The position numbers were made by a program, and so were the translations under genes. 12,021 nucleotides of DNA from assembly GCA_023139255.1 (NCBI GenBank), contig JAGLNY010000065.1, positions 1-12,021 on the forward strand. Reading direction: 5' to 3'. Shown piece after piece: positions 1-7,453 of this stretch; within the stretch, counting starts at the first letter, position 1, and each line of letters starts with the position of its first letter. The stretch comes from Spirochaetales bacterium (GTDB lineage: Bacteria; Spirochaetota; Spirochaetia; JABMQR01). Under the pieces are notes generated by a model, which saw only the letters and a list, made by a program, of their open reading frames with translations, was not told where the DNA came from and made no database searches.

Positions 1-638
1 TCCAAATCGGTGACTACAGCTCCAAGGGTGTTGATTATTCGGATATTCTTTACCAGATCAGACCCGCTTTCGGTGGAAACATCATCGCAACAATCGTTTC
101 CCCTGAGAAAAAACCCCAGATGGCAACAGTCCGGGAAGGGGTTATGAAGCTTACCGAACCGGATCCTTCCTATAAAGGAAAAATCACCGAGGTAAAGGCT
201 GATCTTATAGATGCCGATTTTCCATCAGTAATCATTGAACGTATACAACAGGAAAAAACAGTCGACCTAAAAGGGGCACAAGTTGTCGTATCAGGCGGTA
301 TCGGTGTAGAGACAAAGGAAAACTTCCAGTTAATTATTGATCTTGCTCATACATTAGGTGCTGAAGTAGGTGCTTCAAGGGCAGCTGTTGATGCCGGATT
401 GATCCCCAAGGATCACCAGGTTGGTCAAACAGGTACAACTGTGCGGCCTAAACTTTACATTGCCTGCGGTATTTCAGGCTCTGTGCAGCATCGGGCGGGA
501 ATGGATGAATCAGCAAGGATTATCGCGATTAATACCGATCCGGAAGCTCCTATTTTCAAGATAGCCCATTACGGAATAACCGGGGATCTCAAAGATATCA
601 TTCCGAAGTTTATTAAAGCGTTCAAGGCTAAGAAATAA
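1..638 (+). CDS. etfA: Electron transfer flavoprotein alpha subunit, C-terminal part (5' end outside window)
   Basis: ETF alpha binds FAD and, with ETF beta, carries electrons from acyl-CoA dehydrogenases to the respiratory chain. The reading frame is open from position 3 and continues upstream, so the ATG at 120 is internal. Before that ATG the frame reads RPAFGGNIIATI and then a Pro-Gln-Met-Ala-Thr-Val-Arg stretch, which are standard ETF alpha sequences. Further on come the C-terminal FAD-domain signatures ASRAAVDAG, GQTGTTVRPKLYIACGISG, a QHRAGM stretch, and DPEAPIF followed by GDLKDIIP. The C-terminus is complete, with a TAA stop. About 211 residues are present of the roughly 310-330 usual for the family. 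The acyl-CoA dehydrogenase gene begins 11 bp downstream on the same strand, so the two are probably co-transcribed; etfB would be expected upstream, outside the window. The family call is secure. Confidence 0.95.
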   Translation, partial: QIGDYSSKGVDYSDILYQIRPAFGGNIIATIVSPEKKPQMATVREGVMKLTEPDPSYKGKITEVKADLIDADFPSVIIERIQQEKTVDLKGAQVVVSGGIGVETKENFQLIIDLAHTLGAEVGASRAAVDAGLIPKDHQVGQTGTTVRPKLYIACGISGSVQHRAGMDESARIIAINTDPEAPIFKIAHYGITGDLKDIIPKFIKAFKAKK

Positions 639-649
639 GGGGTAGAAGA

Positions 650-2359
650 ATGGAAAATTTCTTTTTGGATAATGAAGACATATTATTTCACCTGGACCAT
701 ATAGATCTGGACAGGGTAATTGCATACAAAGAAGACAGCTTCCAGGAAGCAAAAAAGTATTCGTATGCACCAGTAGATTCCGAGGATGCCATGGACTCTT
801 ATAAAAAAGTCCTGAGCATTATTGGTGAGATCTGCGGAGAAACACTAGAGCCGCTGGCTGCTGAAATTGATGAGGAAGGCGTTGACCTGGTAGATGGTGA
901 AGTCGTCTACGCAAAGGGAACCAGGAAAGTTCTTGATATGTTCGCTAAGGCAGATCTCATGGGATTCTGTATGCCGAGAAAATACGGCGGGCTTAATTTC
1001 CCAGCAACCCTGCTGACGATTGCCGCCGAGATTGTTTCACGGGCTGATGCCTCATTCCTCAACTTCGGTCTCCAGCAGGACATTGGAGAAACAATCAACA
1101 AATTTGCATCAGACAAGCAGAAGGCTGAAATCCTGCCCAAACTTACATCCGGAGAATACGGGTCATCAATGATTCTGACTGAACCGGATGCAGGAAGCGA
1201 CCTTCAGGCGGTAAACCTACGGGCTCATCAGGACGCTAACGGCAACTGGTTTCTGAGTGGGGTCAAGCGGTTTATTTCCAACGGAAACGGGCAGATTGGG
1301 CTGGTTCTTGTGAGAAGTGAGGATGGCCAGACCGGGGCAAGAGGACTTTCGTTTTTTCTCTACAAGCGAGATGAACATATGAAAATCCGCCGGCTGGAGC
1401 ATAAGCTGGGAATACATGGTTCACCAACCTGTGAGCTGCAGTTCACTAATGCCCCCGCAACGCTGATAGGCGAACGTAAGCGTGGTTTGACGAAGTACAC
1501 TATGTGGCTCATGAACAGTGCCCGTCTCGGTATTGCATCCCAGGCACTTGGTATAGCGGAGGCGGCCTACAGGGAAGCAGACAAATATGCAAAAGAGAGG
1601 ATTCAGTTTGGTAAGTTTATTAGGGAGTTCCCGCCGGTATTTGAGATGCTCACAGAAATGCGGGTTGCTATCGAAGCAGGAAGAACCCTTCTTTATGAGA
1701 CGGCAAGAATAGTCGACTTGAAAGAGGGTCTTGAGCACATGAAAGAGAAATATCCGGAGCGATCCGCGGAATTTAGGTCTGACATTAAGAAATATTCCCG
1801 TCTTGCAAACCTGCTGACTCCGATGATCAAGGCTTACAATACTGAGATGGCAAACAAAATCGCCTATGACGCAATCCAAATCCACGGCGGAACAGGGTAT
1901 ATGCAGGAATTCAACGTTGAACGTCATTACCGGGATGCCAGAATAACAAACATTTATGAGGGAACCACCCAATTACAGGTAGTTGCTGCCATTGGCGGTG
2001 TTACTTCCGGTACTGCTGCGGCTGTCCTTGATGAGTATGATTCCGAGGATTACTCGTACGCTCCTGAATTGCATAAAAAATTGCAAAAAACCAGGCTTGA
2101 ATTTGATAAGTCCTTAATCGGTGTTAAAGAGATGGACGATGATAATTTTGTTACCTTTCACTCGCGACGTTGCGTAGAGATGGTAACGGATCTGGTTCAG
2201 GGTTATCTTCTGCTTCGGGATGCTAACCATTCGGAAAGAAAAATGAAAATTGCCGGGATTTTCATTGAAAAAATGCAGGCCAGGGTACATATGAATATGC
2301 ACTATATTCTCGATAACGGATCAACTTTTCTAAAAAATTATACTGATATTATCGACTGA
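650..2359 (+). CDS. Acyl-CoA dehydrogenase with C-terminal extension
   Basis: This FAD enzyme oxidises an acyl-CoA to the trans-2-enoyl-CoA and passes electrons to ETF, whose alpha subunit is encoded just upstream. Visible motifs are the flavin/substrate motif LTEPDAGSD (about residues 176-184), GVKRFISNGN (204-213), RIQFGKFI (317-324), IHGGTGYM (411-418) and IYEGTTQLQ (435-443). Glu437 in YEGT aligns with the catalytic base of the medium-chain enzyme (Glu376). At 569 residues it is much longer than the roughly 380-residue classical enzymes. The extra length is an N-terminal segment of about 50 residues, an insertion near 350-400, and about 120 residues after the catalytic Glu, resembling the long FadE-like bacterial class. 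The start ATG follows AAGGGG, which overlaps the etfA stop. Chain-length preference cannot be read from the sequence. Confidence 0.93.
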   Translation: MENFFLDNEDILFHLDHIDLDRVIAYKEDSFQEAKKYSYAPVDSEDAMDSYKKVLSIIGEICGETLEPLAAEIDEEGVDLVDGEVVYAKGTRKVLDMFAKADLMGFCMPRKYGGLNFPATLLTIAAEIVSRADASFLNFGLQQDIGETINKFASDKQKAEILPKLTSGEYGSSMILTEPDAGSDLQAVNLRAHQDANGNWFLSGVKRFISNGNGQIGLVLVRSEDGQTGARGLSFFLYKRDEHMKIRRLEHKLGIHGSPTCELQFTNAPATLIGERKRGLTKYTMWLMNSARLGIASQALGIAEAAYREADKYAKERIQFGKFIREFPPVFEMLTEMRVAIEAGRTLLYETARIVDLKEGLEHMKEKYPERSAEFRSDIKKYSRLANLLTPMIKAYNTEMANKIAYDAIQIHGGTGYMQEFNVERHYRDARITNIYEGTTQLQVVAAIGGVTSGTAAAVLDEYDSEDYSYAPELHKKLQKTRLEFDKSLIGVKEMDDDNFVTFHSRRCVEMVTDLVQGYLLLRDANHSERKMKIAGIFIEKMQARVHMNMHYILDNGSTFLKNYTDIID

Positions 2360-2396
2360 TCCTTCTGATTTAGCCTCTGCAGGTGTATTTACAGAT

Positions 2397-2428
2397 AAAA
2401 AAGCCTGTCCCGTAAATTTTGGGACAGG
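2397..2428 (-). terminator. Rho-independent terminator of the fab operon
   Basis: A perfect 8-bp stem (CCTGTCCC 2404-2411 with GGGACAGG 2421-2428) encloses a 9-nt loop. Read on the minus strand, the stem runs into six U residues (AAAAAA at 2397-2402 on the plus strand). It lies 50 nt past the fabZ stop, so it suits the end of the minus-strand operon. On the plus strand the same hairpin is followed by a weaker, interrupted T-rich run (2429-2450), so it may also help stop transcription from the acyl-CoA dehydrogenase gene. Confidence 0.85.
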
Positions 2429-2478
2429 TCTCTATTGCTTTGCTGCTTTTATCCTGATAATTTCCTACATTAATTGGT

Positions 2479-2937
2479 TCAGGTGCTTTGTTGTTCCAGT
2501 TCTTCTGCAGTTAACCCGATGATGCACATCCAGGAGGCTTCGGTACAAACCTCGCCATCAACCTTAACAACACCCGATTGTTTAATCACCCGCTTTCCGC
2601 AGCGGAGGTTTTTCACTTCTATGACGGCTCGATCTCCAGGCTTAATTTCCTTCCTGAATTTAGCCTTCTCTATAGTTGCAAGAAAAAACAGGCCCTTTTC
2701 CGGAATTATTCCCTGCTGTTTCAGGCCGGCACCGCCGCACTGCGCCAACATCTCAATAAGCAGCACTCCCGGTACCACGTGGTAGCCGGGAAAATGGCCG
2801 GTAAAAAAAAACTCTTCGCCGGTAAACAGATATTCAGCATGAATTTCTTCATCTGAGCAGTGGGTCATTTTATTAACAAAGAGAAACGGGTCACGATGCG
2901 GCAGAAGGTCGTCAATTGTCCTGTATGTTTCAGCCAC
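2479..2937 (-). CDS. fabZ: (3R)-hydroxyacyl-ACP dehydratase FabZ
   Basis: This hot-dog-fold enzyme removes water from 3-hydroxyacyl-ACP in the fatty-acid elongation cycle. The protein opens with the typical LLPHRDPFLFV (residues 11-21) and has the active-site pair His48 in GHFPG and Glu62 in PGVLLIEMLAQ. At 152 residues it matches the family length. The start is GTG at 2937-2935. The Shine-Dalgarno AAGGA lies inside the last codons of fabF, whose stop codon is only 3 bp before this GTG, so translation of the two is probably coupled. It is the last gene of the operon, with a terminator hairpin 50 nt further on. The segment after HFPG reads YHVVPG where YPVMPG is common, a conservative change. 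FabA is less likely because of the short length and the LLPHR start. Confidence 0.95.
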   Translation of the reverse strand: MAETYRTIDDLLPHRDPFLFVNKMTHCSDEEIHAEYLFTGEEFFFTGHFPGYHVVPGVLLIEMLAQCGGAGLKQQGIIPEKGLFFLATIEKAKFRKEIKPGDRAVIEVKNLRCGKRVIKQSGVVKVDGEVCTEASWMCIIGLTAEELEQQST

Positions 2938-2940
2938 TGA

Positions 2941-4209
2941 TTAATCCTTATATTCTTTCACAATCAATGCACCGTTATGTCCGCCAAATCCCAGAGATTC
3001 TGACAGCGCGGCCCGGATTCTGCCCGGATACCCTTTATTTGGGACATAATCCAAATCACACTCAGGATCTGCCTCTCCAAAGTTAGTAGTACAGGGGAAA
3101 AATTGATCCCGAATTGCCAAGAGGGAAATAATAAGCTCTACAGCGCCGGCCGCGCCGACCAGGTGAGAAGTCATTGATTTTGTGGAGGATACTTTCAGTT
3201 TATACGCGTGCTCACCAAAAGCAAGTTTAATTGCCTTGGTCTCCATCGGGTCATTAGCCGGAGTTGATGTTCCATGGGCATTAATATAATCAATATCTTC
3301 AGGCTGCATCCCGGCATCCTTAAGGGCGGTAGTCATTGCTTTGGCTGCTCCTTTCCCTTCCGGATTCGGGGCTGTAACATGAAAGGCATCACAAGACTGG
3401 CCATAGCCGGCAAGTTCGCCCCAAATATGTGCACCTCTTGCTTTTGCATGTTCCAGATCTTCCATAATCAGGATCCCGGCACCTTCCCCGAGAATAAAAC
3501 CATCCCGGTCTTTATCGAATGGCCGGCATGCTTCCTGAGGTCTGTCATTATATTCGGTAGAAAGAGCCTGTATTCTACAGAAACCGCCAACTGCAAGAGG
3601 AGTAATAGCCGCTTCCGTACCACCGGTTACCACTGCATCCAAAATACCGTATTTTACCGCCTGATACCCGGCTCCAATTGCGTCAGTCCCGGAAGCGCAG
3701 GCTGTCACGATAATGTTACAGGGTCCGGTAATCCCAAATTTAATTGCTATATTTCCCGCCGCTTCATTCCCAATCATTTTCGGGATTGTCATTGGGGGAA
3801 TTCCCCGCGGTCCCCGGTCAATGAGTTTCCTTATCGCTTCCTCGGCAATATCAAAACCGCCAATACCGTTCCCAAGATATATACCCATTCTATCAGGATC
3901 ATAACCGCCCTCGCCATTCGGCCCCAAACCGGCATCTTTCATAGCCTGGACAGTTCCGGCAACGGCAAACTGGGTAAACCGCGCCATATTTCGTGCCTCT
4001 TTCTTATCCATAAAATCTGTCGGTTTAAAATCCTTAACCTCTCCGGAAACCTGGGAAGCAAATTCTGAAGCATCAATCTGAGTTGTCCTGCCAATCCCTG
4101 ATCTCCCCTCTTTTATTCCGCTCCACAGCTCATCAATGCTGTGTCCCAGCGGAGTAATTGCACCCAAACCTGTAATCACAACCCTTCTTCCTTTACAATT
4201 ATCGCTCAT
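2941..4209 (-). CDS. fabF: 3-oxoacyl-ACP synthase II (FabF)
   Basis: FabF condenses malonyl-ACP with the growing acyl-ACP chain in type II fatty-acid synthesis. The thiolase-fold protein begins with RRVVITGLGAITPLG and carries the full Cys-His-His triad: Cys171 in TACASG, His312 in NAHGTSTP and His349 in SMTSHLVGAAGA. RPFDKDRDGFILGEGA (229-244) and SLGFGGHN near the C-terminus are also typical of FabF. The length of 422 residues is close to the usual 410-415. The ATG is preceded by AAAGGAG about 11 nt away, a slightly long spacing. The gene follows fabG after a 71-bp gap and precedes fabZ by 3 bp. The usual acpP neighbour is not between fabG and fabF. FabB is less likely given the overall FabF-like motifs and context. 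Confidence 0.95.
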   Translation of the reverse strand: MSDNCKGRRVVITGLGAITPLGHSIDELWSGIKEGRSGIGRTTQIDASEFASQVSGEVKDFKPTDFMDKKEARNMARFTQFAVAGTVQAMKDAGLGPNGEGGYDPDRMGIYLGNGIGGFDIAEEAIRKLIDRGPRGIPPMTIPKMIGNEAAGNIAIKFGITGPCNIIVTACASGTDAIGAGYQAVKYGILDAVVTGGTEAAITPLAVGGFCRIQALSTEYNDRPQEACRPFDKDRDGFILGEGAGILIMEDLEHAKARGAHIWGELAGYGQSCDAFHVTAPNPEGKGAAKAMTTALKDAGMQPEDIDYINAHGTSTPANDPMETKAIKLAFGEHAYKLKVSSTKSMTSHLVGAAGAVELIISLLAIRDQFFPCTTNFGEADPECDLDYVPNKGYPGRIRAALSESLGFGGHNGALIVKEYKD

Positions 4210-4249
4210 TATGGCTATATCTCCTTTACATCATCATTTCAAATATATT

Positions 4250-4270
4250 GTAACAGTATCTACTGTATAC
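4250..4270 (-). other. Small palindrome in the fabG-fabF gap
   Basis: ACAGT (4253-4257) and ACTGT (4262-4266) form a 5-bp stem with a 4-nt loop. GTA (4250-4252) and TAC (4268-4270) can extend it past a single unpaired A at 4267. It lies in the only sizeable gap between fabG and fabF. No U-tract follows, so it is not an obvious terminator. It could be an RNA processing or stability element, or a weak protein site. Confidence 0.35.
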
Positions 4271-4280
4271 ATAAACTCTT

Positions 4281-5048
4281 TTACATGACCATCCCGCCAT
4301 CTACGGCAAGAACCTGGCCGGTTATGTATCCAGCCCTGTCAGAAGCAAGAAATAGTACGGCATCCGCGATTTCTTCAGGATTACCAATACGTCCTAACGG
4401 AATCTGCTGTTTCAGGGCCTCTTTCATCTCATCTTTCAGTACAGCTGTCATCTGGGTCTCAACAAAACCCGGTGCAATTACATTCACACGGACATTCCGT
4501 GATGAAAGCTCCCGGGCAAGACTTTTTGAGAACCCGATCAGCCCTGCTTTTGAGGCAGCGTAATTCGTCTGACCTCCGTTTCCTATGATACCCACAACAG
4601 ATGAGATGTTAATGACAGCCCCTTTTCTGGCTTTAGCCATCGTCCTGGTAAGTGCCCTGCAGGCTATAAAAGCCCCGGTCAGATTAACTTTAATAACATC
4701 ATCCCAGGCTTCAGTTTTCATCCGCATTATAAGCCCGTCACGGGTGATCCCTGCATTGTTAACCAGAACATCAACTGTTCCTGCTTCTTGCAGCACAGCC
4801 TTGATTGCTTCCTCTATTGATACCTCATCGGACATATCGGTTTTGATCCAGGAAACTTTACCACCGGCGGCTGTAGAAGTTGTTTCAAGATTATTATGCG
4901 AAACGGCCTCAGTTCTGCTTAGATACCATACATTTGCACCAGCTCTCAGGAACGACTCTACTATTGCCAATCCTATGCCTTTTGACCCGCCTGTAACAAC
5001 TATATTTTTCCCAGCCCACTCAGTGATATTACTTTCCTGCACCTGCAT
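4281..5048 (-). CDS. fabG: 3-oxoacyl-ACP reductase FabG
   Basis: FabG is an NADPH-dependent short-chain dehydrogenase that reduces 3-oxoacyl-ACP to the 3R-hydroxy form. The Rossmann motif TGGSKGIG is at residues 19-26, NNAG at 97-100, catalytic Ser150 in NISSVVG, and Tyr163/Lys167 in YAASK. The C-terminus, ITGQVLAVDGG, is typical of FabG. It has 255 residues against about 244-247 usually; the excess is a short N-terminal stretch before the first beta strand. The ATG chosen has a good GAGGAG six nt upstream, so the longer start is supported. It follows fabD by 30 bp and precedes fabF by 71 bp, all on the minus strand. Other SDR enzymes share the fold, but the position between fabD and fabF makes FabG secure. 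Confidence 0.95.
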   Translation of the reverse strand: MQVQESNITEWAGKNIVVTGGSKGIGLAIVESFLRAGANVWYLSRTEAVSHNNLETTSTAAGGKVSWIKTDMSDEVSIEEAIKAVLQEAGTVDVLVNNAGITRDGLIMRMKTEAWDDVIKVNLTGAFIACRALTRTMAKARKGAVINISSVVGIIGNGGQTNYAASKAGLIGFSKSLARELSSRNVRVNVIAPGFVETQMTAVLKDEMKEALKQQIPLGRIGNPEEIADAVLFLASDRAGYITGQVLAVDGGMVM

Positions 5049-5078
5049 TATGTACTCCTCTTTCCCTTTACGATTATC

Positions 5079-6035
5079 TCATAATTCATTTATCATTTCC
5101 ATGGTGCCTGCAGTCCTGCAGGAAATAGAACTTCCGCTCCCTCTCCATAATCCGCTGAGGACTTTTCCGGGACCGGATTCAAAGCAGGAATTGAGCTCCC
5201 CTGTCTCTTCATACCCGGCAATCGCCTGAATTGTAGTGGTCCAGCGAACTGTTGATATCTGCTGCTTGCTGCAGTTTGCTTTTGCTTCCTGACCGGTTTT
5301 CACTATTCCGCCGTCTACATTGGTAAATACGGTATATTCAGGATCACTGAAGCTAAAATCACTGATCAGTCCCTTGAACTCTTCTGCTGCTGAGACTAAA
5401 AAAGGTGTATGAAAGGGTGCACCTACCCGAAGAGGGATAACTCTTCGTACTCCGGCTTCTTTCAAAACTTCAGTCAGCCTCTTTATACTTTCCTCAACAC
5501 CGGCAATAACAACCTGTTTAGGTCCGTTATCATTTGAAGGATATACATGCTCAAGTCCTGAGTCACTGATTATCGACTTCACTTCCTCAAACCCCTTACC
5601 GATAACCGCTGCCATGCCAAGCGTCCCATGTGCCGCAACAGCTTCTTTTGCGGCTTTTGCCATGAGGTTGCCGCGCATATTGGTTATACTAAAGAGTGTT
5701 TTCAGGTCTATAATTCCAGCGGCATAATAAGCTGATAGTTCACCAAGGCTGAACCCGGCATAAACAGGCTCGGAATCATCACTGATAAGCAGCCCTTTCG
5801 TCTTGAGTATTGTATAGACAGAAATATTTACCAAGGTAATTGCCACCTGAGTATTTGAGGTAATTTTTAAGTCCTCTTCGGAACCGTTAAAAATCAAGTG
5901 TTTAATATCACGTCCTGTCGTATCGGATGCTGCATCAAAAAGCTCACGGACTTCAGCCGAAGCCTCATATAAATCTCTTCCCATTCCCGGATACTGCGCT
6001 CCCTGCCCTGGGAAAAAACAAACATTTTTCTTCAT
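5079..6035 (-). CDS. fabD: Malonyl-CoA:ACP transacylase FabD
   Basis: FabD moves the malonyl group from CoA to acyl carrier protein, supplying the elongation unit. The protein starts with FFPGQGAQYPGMG and has nucleophile Ser96 in GFSLGE, Arg121 in NMRGNLM for the malonate carboxylate, and His209 in APFHTPFL. A later Gln-Ile-Ser-Thr-Val-Arg-Trp stretch matches the family QxxxPVRW region. The residue before the nucleophile is Phe (GFSLGE), where E. coli FabD has His (GHSLGE). I regard this as a known kind of variation, not a defect, since the Ser, Arg and His are intact. The length of 318 residues is normal. The ATG is preceded by GAGGGA. It follows fabH after 99 bp and precedes fabG by 30 bp. 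Confidence 0.95.
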   Translation of the reverse strand: MKKNVCFFPGQGAQYPGMGRDLYEASAEVRELFDAASDTTGRDIKHLIFNGSEEDLKITSNTQVAITLVNISVYTILKTKGLLISDDSEPVYAGFSLGELSAYYAAGIIDLKTLFSITNMRGNLMAKAAKEAVAAHGTLGMAAVIGKGFEEVKSIISDSGLEHVYPSNDNGPKQVVIAGVEESIKRLTEVLKEAGVRRVIPLRVGAPFHTPFLVSAAEEFKGLISDFSFSDPEYTVFTNVDGGIVKTGQEAKANCSKQQISTVRWTTTIQAIAGYEETGELNSCFESGPGKVLSGLWRGSGSSISCRTAGTMEMINEL

Positions 6036-6074
6036 TAAATATATCCCTCACTCATTTTAACTTGATTGTATCCA

Positions 6075-6091
6075 TACAGACTATATCTGTA
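6075..6091 (-). other. Small palindrome in the fabH-fabD gap
   Basis: TACAGA (6075-6080) and TCTGTA (6086-6091) form a 6-bp stem with a 5-nt loop in the 99-bp gap between fabH and fabD. There is no U-tract directly after it on the minus strand, so it is not a convincing terminator. It resembles the palindrome in the fabG-fabF gap, which also has ACAG and CTGT arms. Confidence 0.35.
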
Positions 6092-6134
6092 ATATGTAAC
6101 TTTTTCAAACCTTTTACCTTGCAAATAGCAACTT

Positions 6135-7172
6135 TTACCAAACAAACAGATTCCCGCCGTAGGTAAGCCCGGCACCAAATCCTACTGTCAGAACTACATC
6201 CCCTGCTTTCAGTAATCCCTTCTCCTGCATCTCTGCACAGGCAATACCGATTGAGGCTGCTGATGTGTTGGCATAGTCCTCAATATTCAGGAAAAATTTT
6301 TCCATGGGAATTTTCAGCCGTTTTGAGGCTGCCTGGATTATCCGGCTGTTTGCCTGATGAGGGACTATCCAATCAATATCCTCTATTGTCATCTCATTAC
6401 GTTCCAGCAGTTCAACTATTGTCTCACTTACGACTCTTACGGCAAAAGTGTACACCTTTCTCCCGTCCATATATAGGGAAACATCCTCAATGTTCACCTC
6501 TCCTCCCATGATGGGATTTTTGGAACCGCCGCTTGGAACCATTAAATATTCAGAACCGCTTCCTTCAGAATAAAGCAACGAGTCTATAAAACCCGGCTCT
6601 TTAAATTTCCTGCTGCTGCGGTCTTCAAGATGTCTGGGAGATTCAATGGTAGAGAGTATCGCACAACCCGCACCATCACCAAATAATACACAAGTATTCC
6701 TGTCAGCCCAGTTTGTTATGCTCGATAATTTCTCAGCACCAATAACCAGGATATTTTTCATATGGCTGTCTTTCATGAAAGCCAGGGCTATTTCCAGGGC
6801 ATAGATAAATCCCGTACAACCTGCTGTTACATCAAATGCCGGTATTTTCTTCAACCCAAGTTTGCTTTGTACAATACATGCTGTTGAGGGAAATCCGATA
6901 TGATCAGGAGTCGCTGTTGCAACAACAATACAATCCAGATCTTCAAGATTCATACCTGCCCGTTCAACTGCATTTCTTGCAGCTTGTTCAGCAAGGTCTG
7001 ATGTAGCCTCATTATCTTCCGCCAAATGTCTGGCGCCTATACCGGTATGCGATCTGATCCACTCATCATCTGTATCGACGGTTTTTGACAATTCTTCATT
7101 TGTTACGCGCCGTTTCGGGATAAAGGAACCAAAGGATCGTATATATACGGGAAACATAATTTCTTCTTTCAT
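6135..7172 (-). CDS. fabH: 3-oxoacyl-ACP synthase III (FabH)
   Basis: FabH starts fatty-acid synthesis by condensing acetyl-CoA or another short acyl-CoA with malonyl-ACP. The catalytic triad is Cys119 in TAGCTGF, His272 in PHQANSRII and Asn302 in YANTSAAS. DDEWIRSHTGI (35-45), FGDGAGCAIL (164-173) and the C-terminal GFGAGLTYG are typical. It has 345 residues against about 317-330 usually. Much of the excess is a charged insert near residues 176-196, after AILSTIE. The first ATG has a strong AGGAGAG upstream; an alternative ATG at residue 6 would be a more usual start but has a poorer site. It is the first gene of the minus-strand fab operon and faces a 440-bp divergent regulatory region. Branched- or straight-chain starter preference cannot be told. 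Confidence 0.95.
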   Translation of the reverse strand: MKEEIMFPVYIRSFGSFIPKRRVTNEELSKTVDTDDEWIRSHTGIGARHLAEDNEATSDLAEQAARNAVERAGMNLEDLDCIVVATATPDHIGFPSTACIVQSKLGLKKIPAFDVTAGCTGFIYALEIALAFMKDSHMKNILVIGAEKLSSITNWADRNTCVLFGDGAGCAILSTIESPRHLEDRSSRKFKEPGFIDSLLYSEGSGSEYLMVPSGGSKNPIMGGEVNIEDVSLYMDGRKVYTFAVRVVSETIVELLERNEMTIEDIDWIVPHQANSRIIQAASKRLKIPMEKFFLNIEDYANTSAASIGIACAEMQEKGLLKAGDVVLTVGFGAGLTYGGNLFVW

Positions 7173-7288
7173 GAAAGCTCTCCTGCTGTACTATAGATAG
7201 AAGATGGTATTGAGAAACACAAAAAAATACCTAATCCAGAAGCTCTGATTTTTCTCATAAGCATCCTTTTAAAAATTTTCCTGTTTAT

Positions 7289-7315
7289 TTTTTACAATTT
7301 TATCGGTTTTGTCAA
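7289..7315 (-). promoter_or_regulatory. Candidate sigma70-type promoter for fabH
   Basis: On the minus strand a perfect TTGACA (7315-7310) is followed after 15 nt by TAAAAA (7294-7289), which matches TATAAT at four of six bases. The spacing is short and the region is A/T-rich, so the -10 is uncertain. Transcription from here would give a leader of roughly 110 nt before the fabH ATG. Confidence 0.35.
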
Positions 7316-7413
7316 GATAAGAATTCGGACATTGGATCTTATAGTAAAATTGCGTTTTCATAAGCTCTGTTTTCCAGGTACAACTCCTCCTTGTTTACCC
7401 TACTACTCAACCC

Positions 7414-7440
7414 TTGACAATAGTGCTGTTTCCCTATATT
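7414..7440 (+). promoter_or_regulatory. Candidate sigma70-type promoter for the hpt-purB operon
   Basis: A perfect TTGACA (7414-7419) is followed by TATATT (7435-7440), five of six bases matching the -10 consensus, with a 15-nt spacer. TATTTA (7437-7442) gives the ideal 17-nt spacer but a poorer match. The predicted transcript would start near 7446-7450 and leave a leader of about 160-170 nt before hpt. Confidence 0.5.
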
Positions 7441-7453
7441 TAGTAATAGGAAA
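7429..7453. promoter_or_regulatory. Operator-like palindrome over the hpt -10 region
   Basis: TTTCC-TAT (7429-7437, with one extra C at 7434) is the inverse of ATAGGAAA (7446-7453), giving 8 pairs around an 8-nt centre. It overlaps the candidate -10 and the expected transcription start, where a repressor would block initiation. The bound protein, if any, is unknown. Confidence 0.35.

Noticed and set aside
1421..1972. Minus-strand open frame of 183 codons
   Set aside because: Antisense to the acyl-CoA dehydrogenase catalytic region; the product has no recognisable motif.
3274..4068. Plus-strand open frame of 264 codons
   Set aside because: It is wholly antisense to fabF, whose catalytic motifs are intact, and its translation shows no recognisable family or domain.
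6075..6091. SOS (LexA) box in the fabH-fabD gap
   Set aside because: The half-sites are in the wrong order: ACAG then CTGT, where the enterobacterial LexA box has CTGT then ACAG.
7269..7361. 30-codon minus-strand open frame upstream of fabH, after a strong AAGGAGGAG at 7392-7384
   Set aside because: The ribosome site is about 22 nt from the ATG, too far to serve it. A TTG directly beside the site would have no spacing. The frame also overlaps the candidate fabH promoter.
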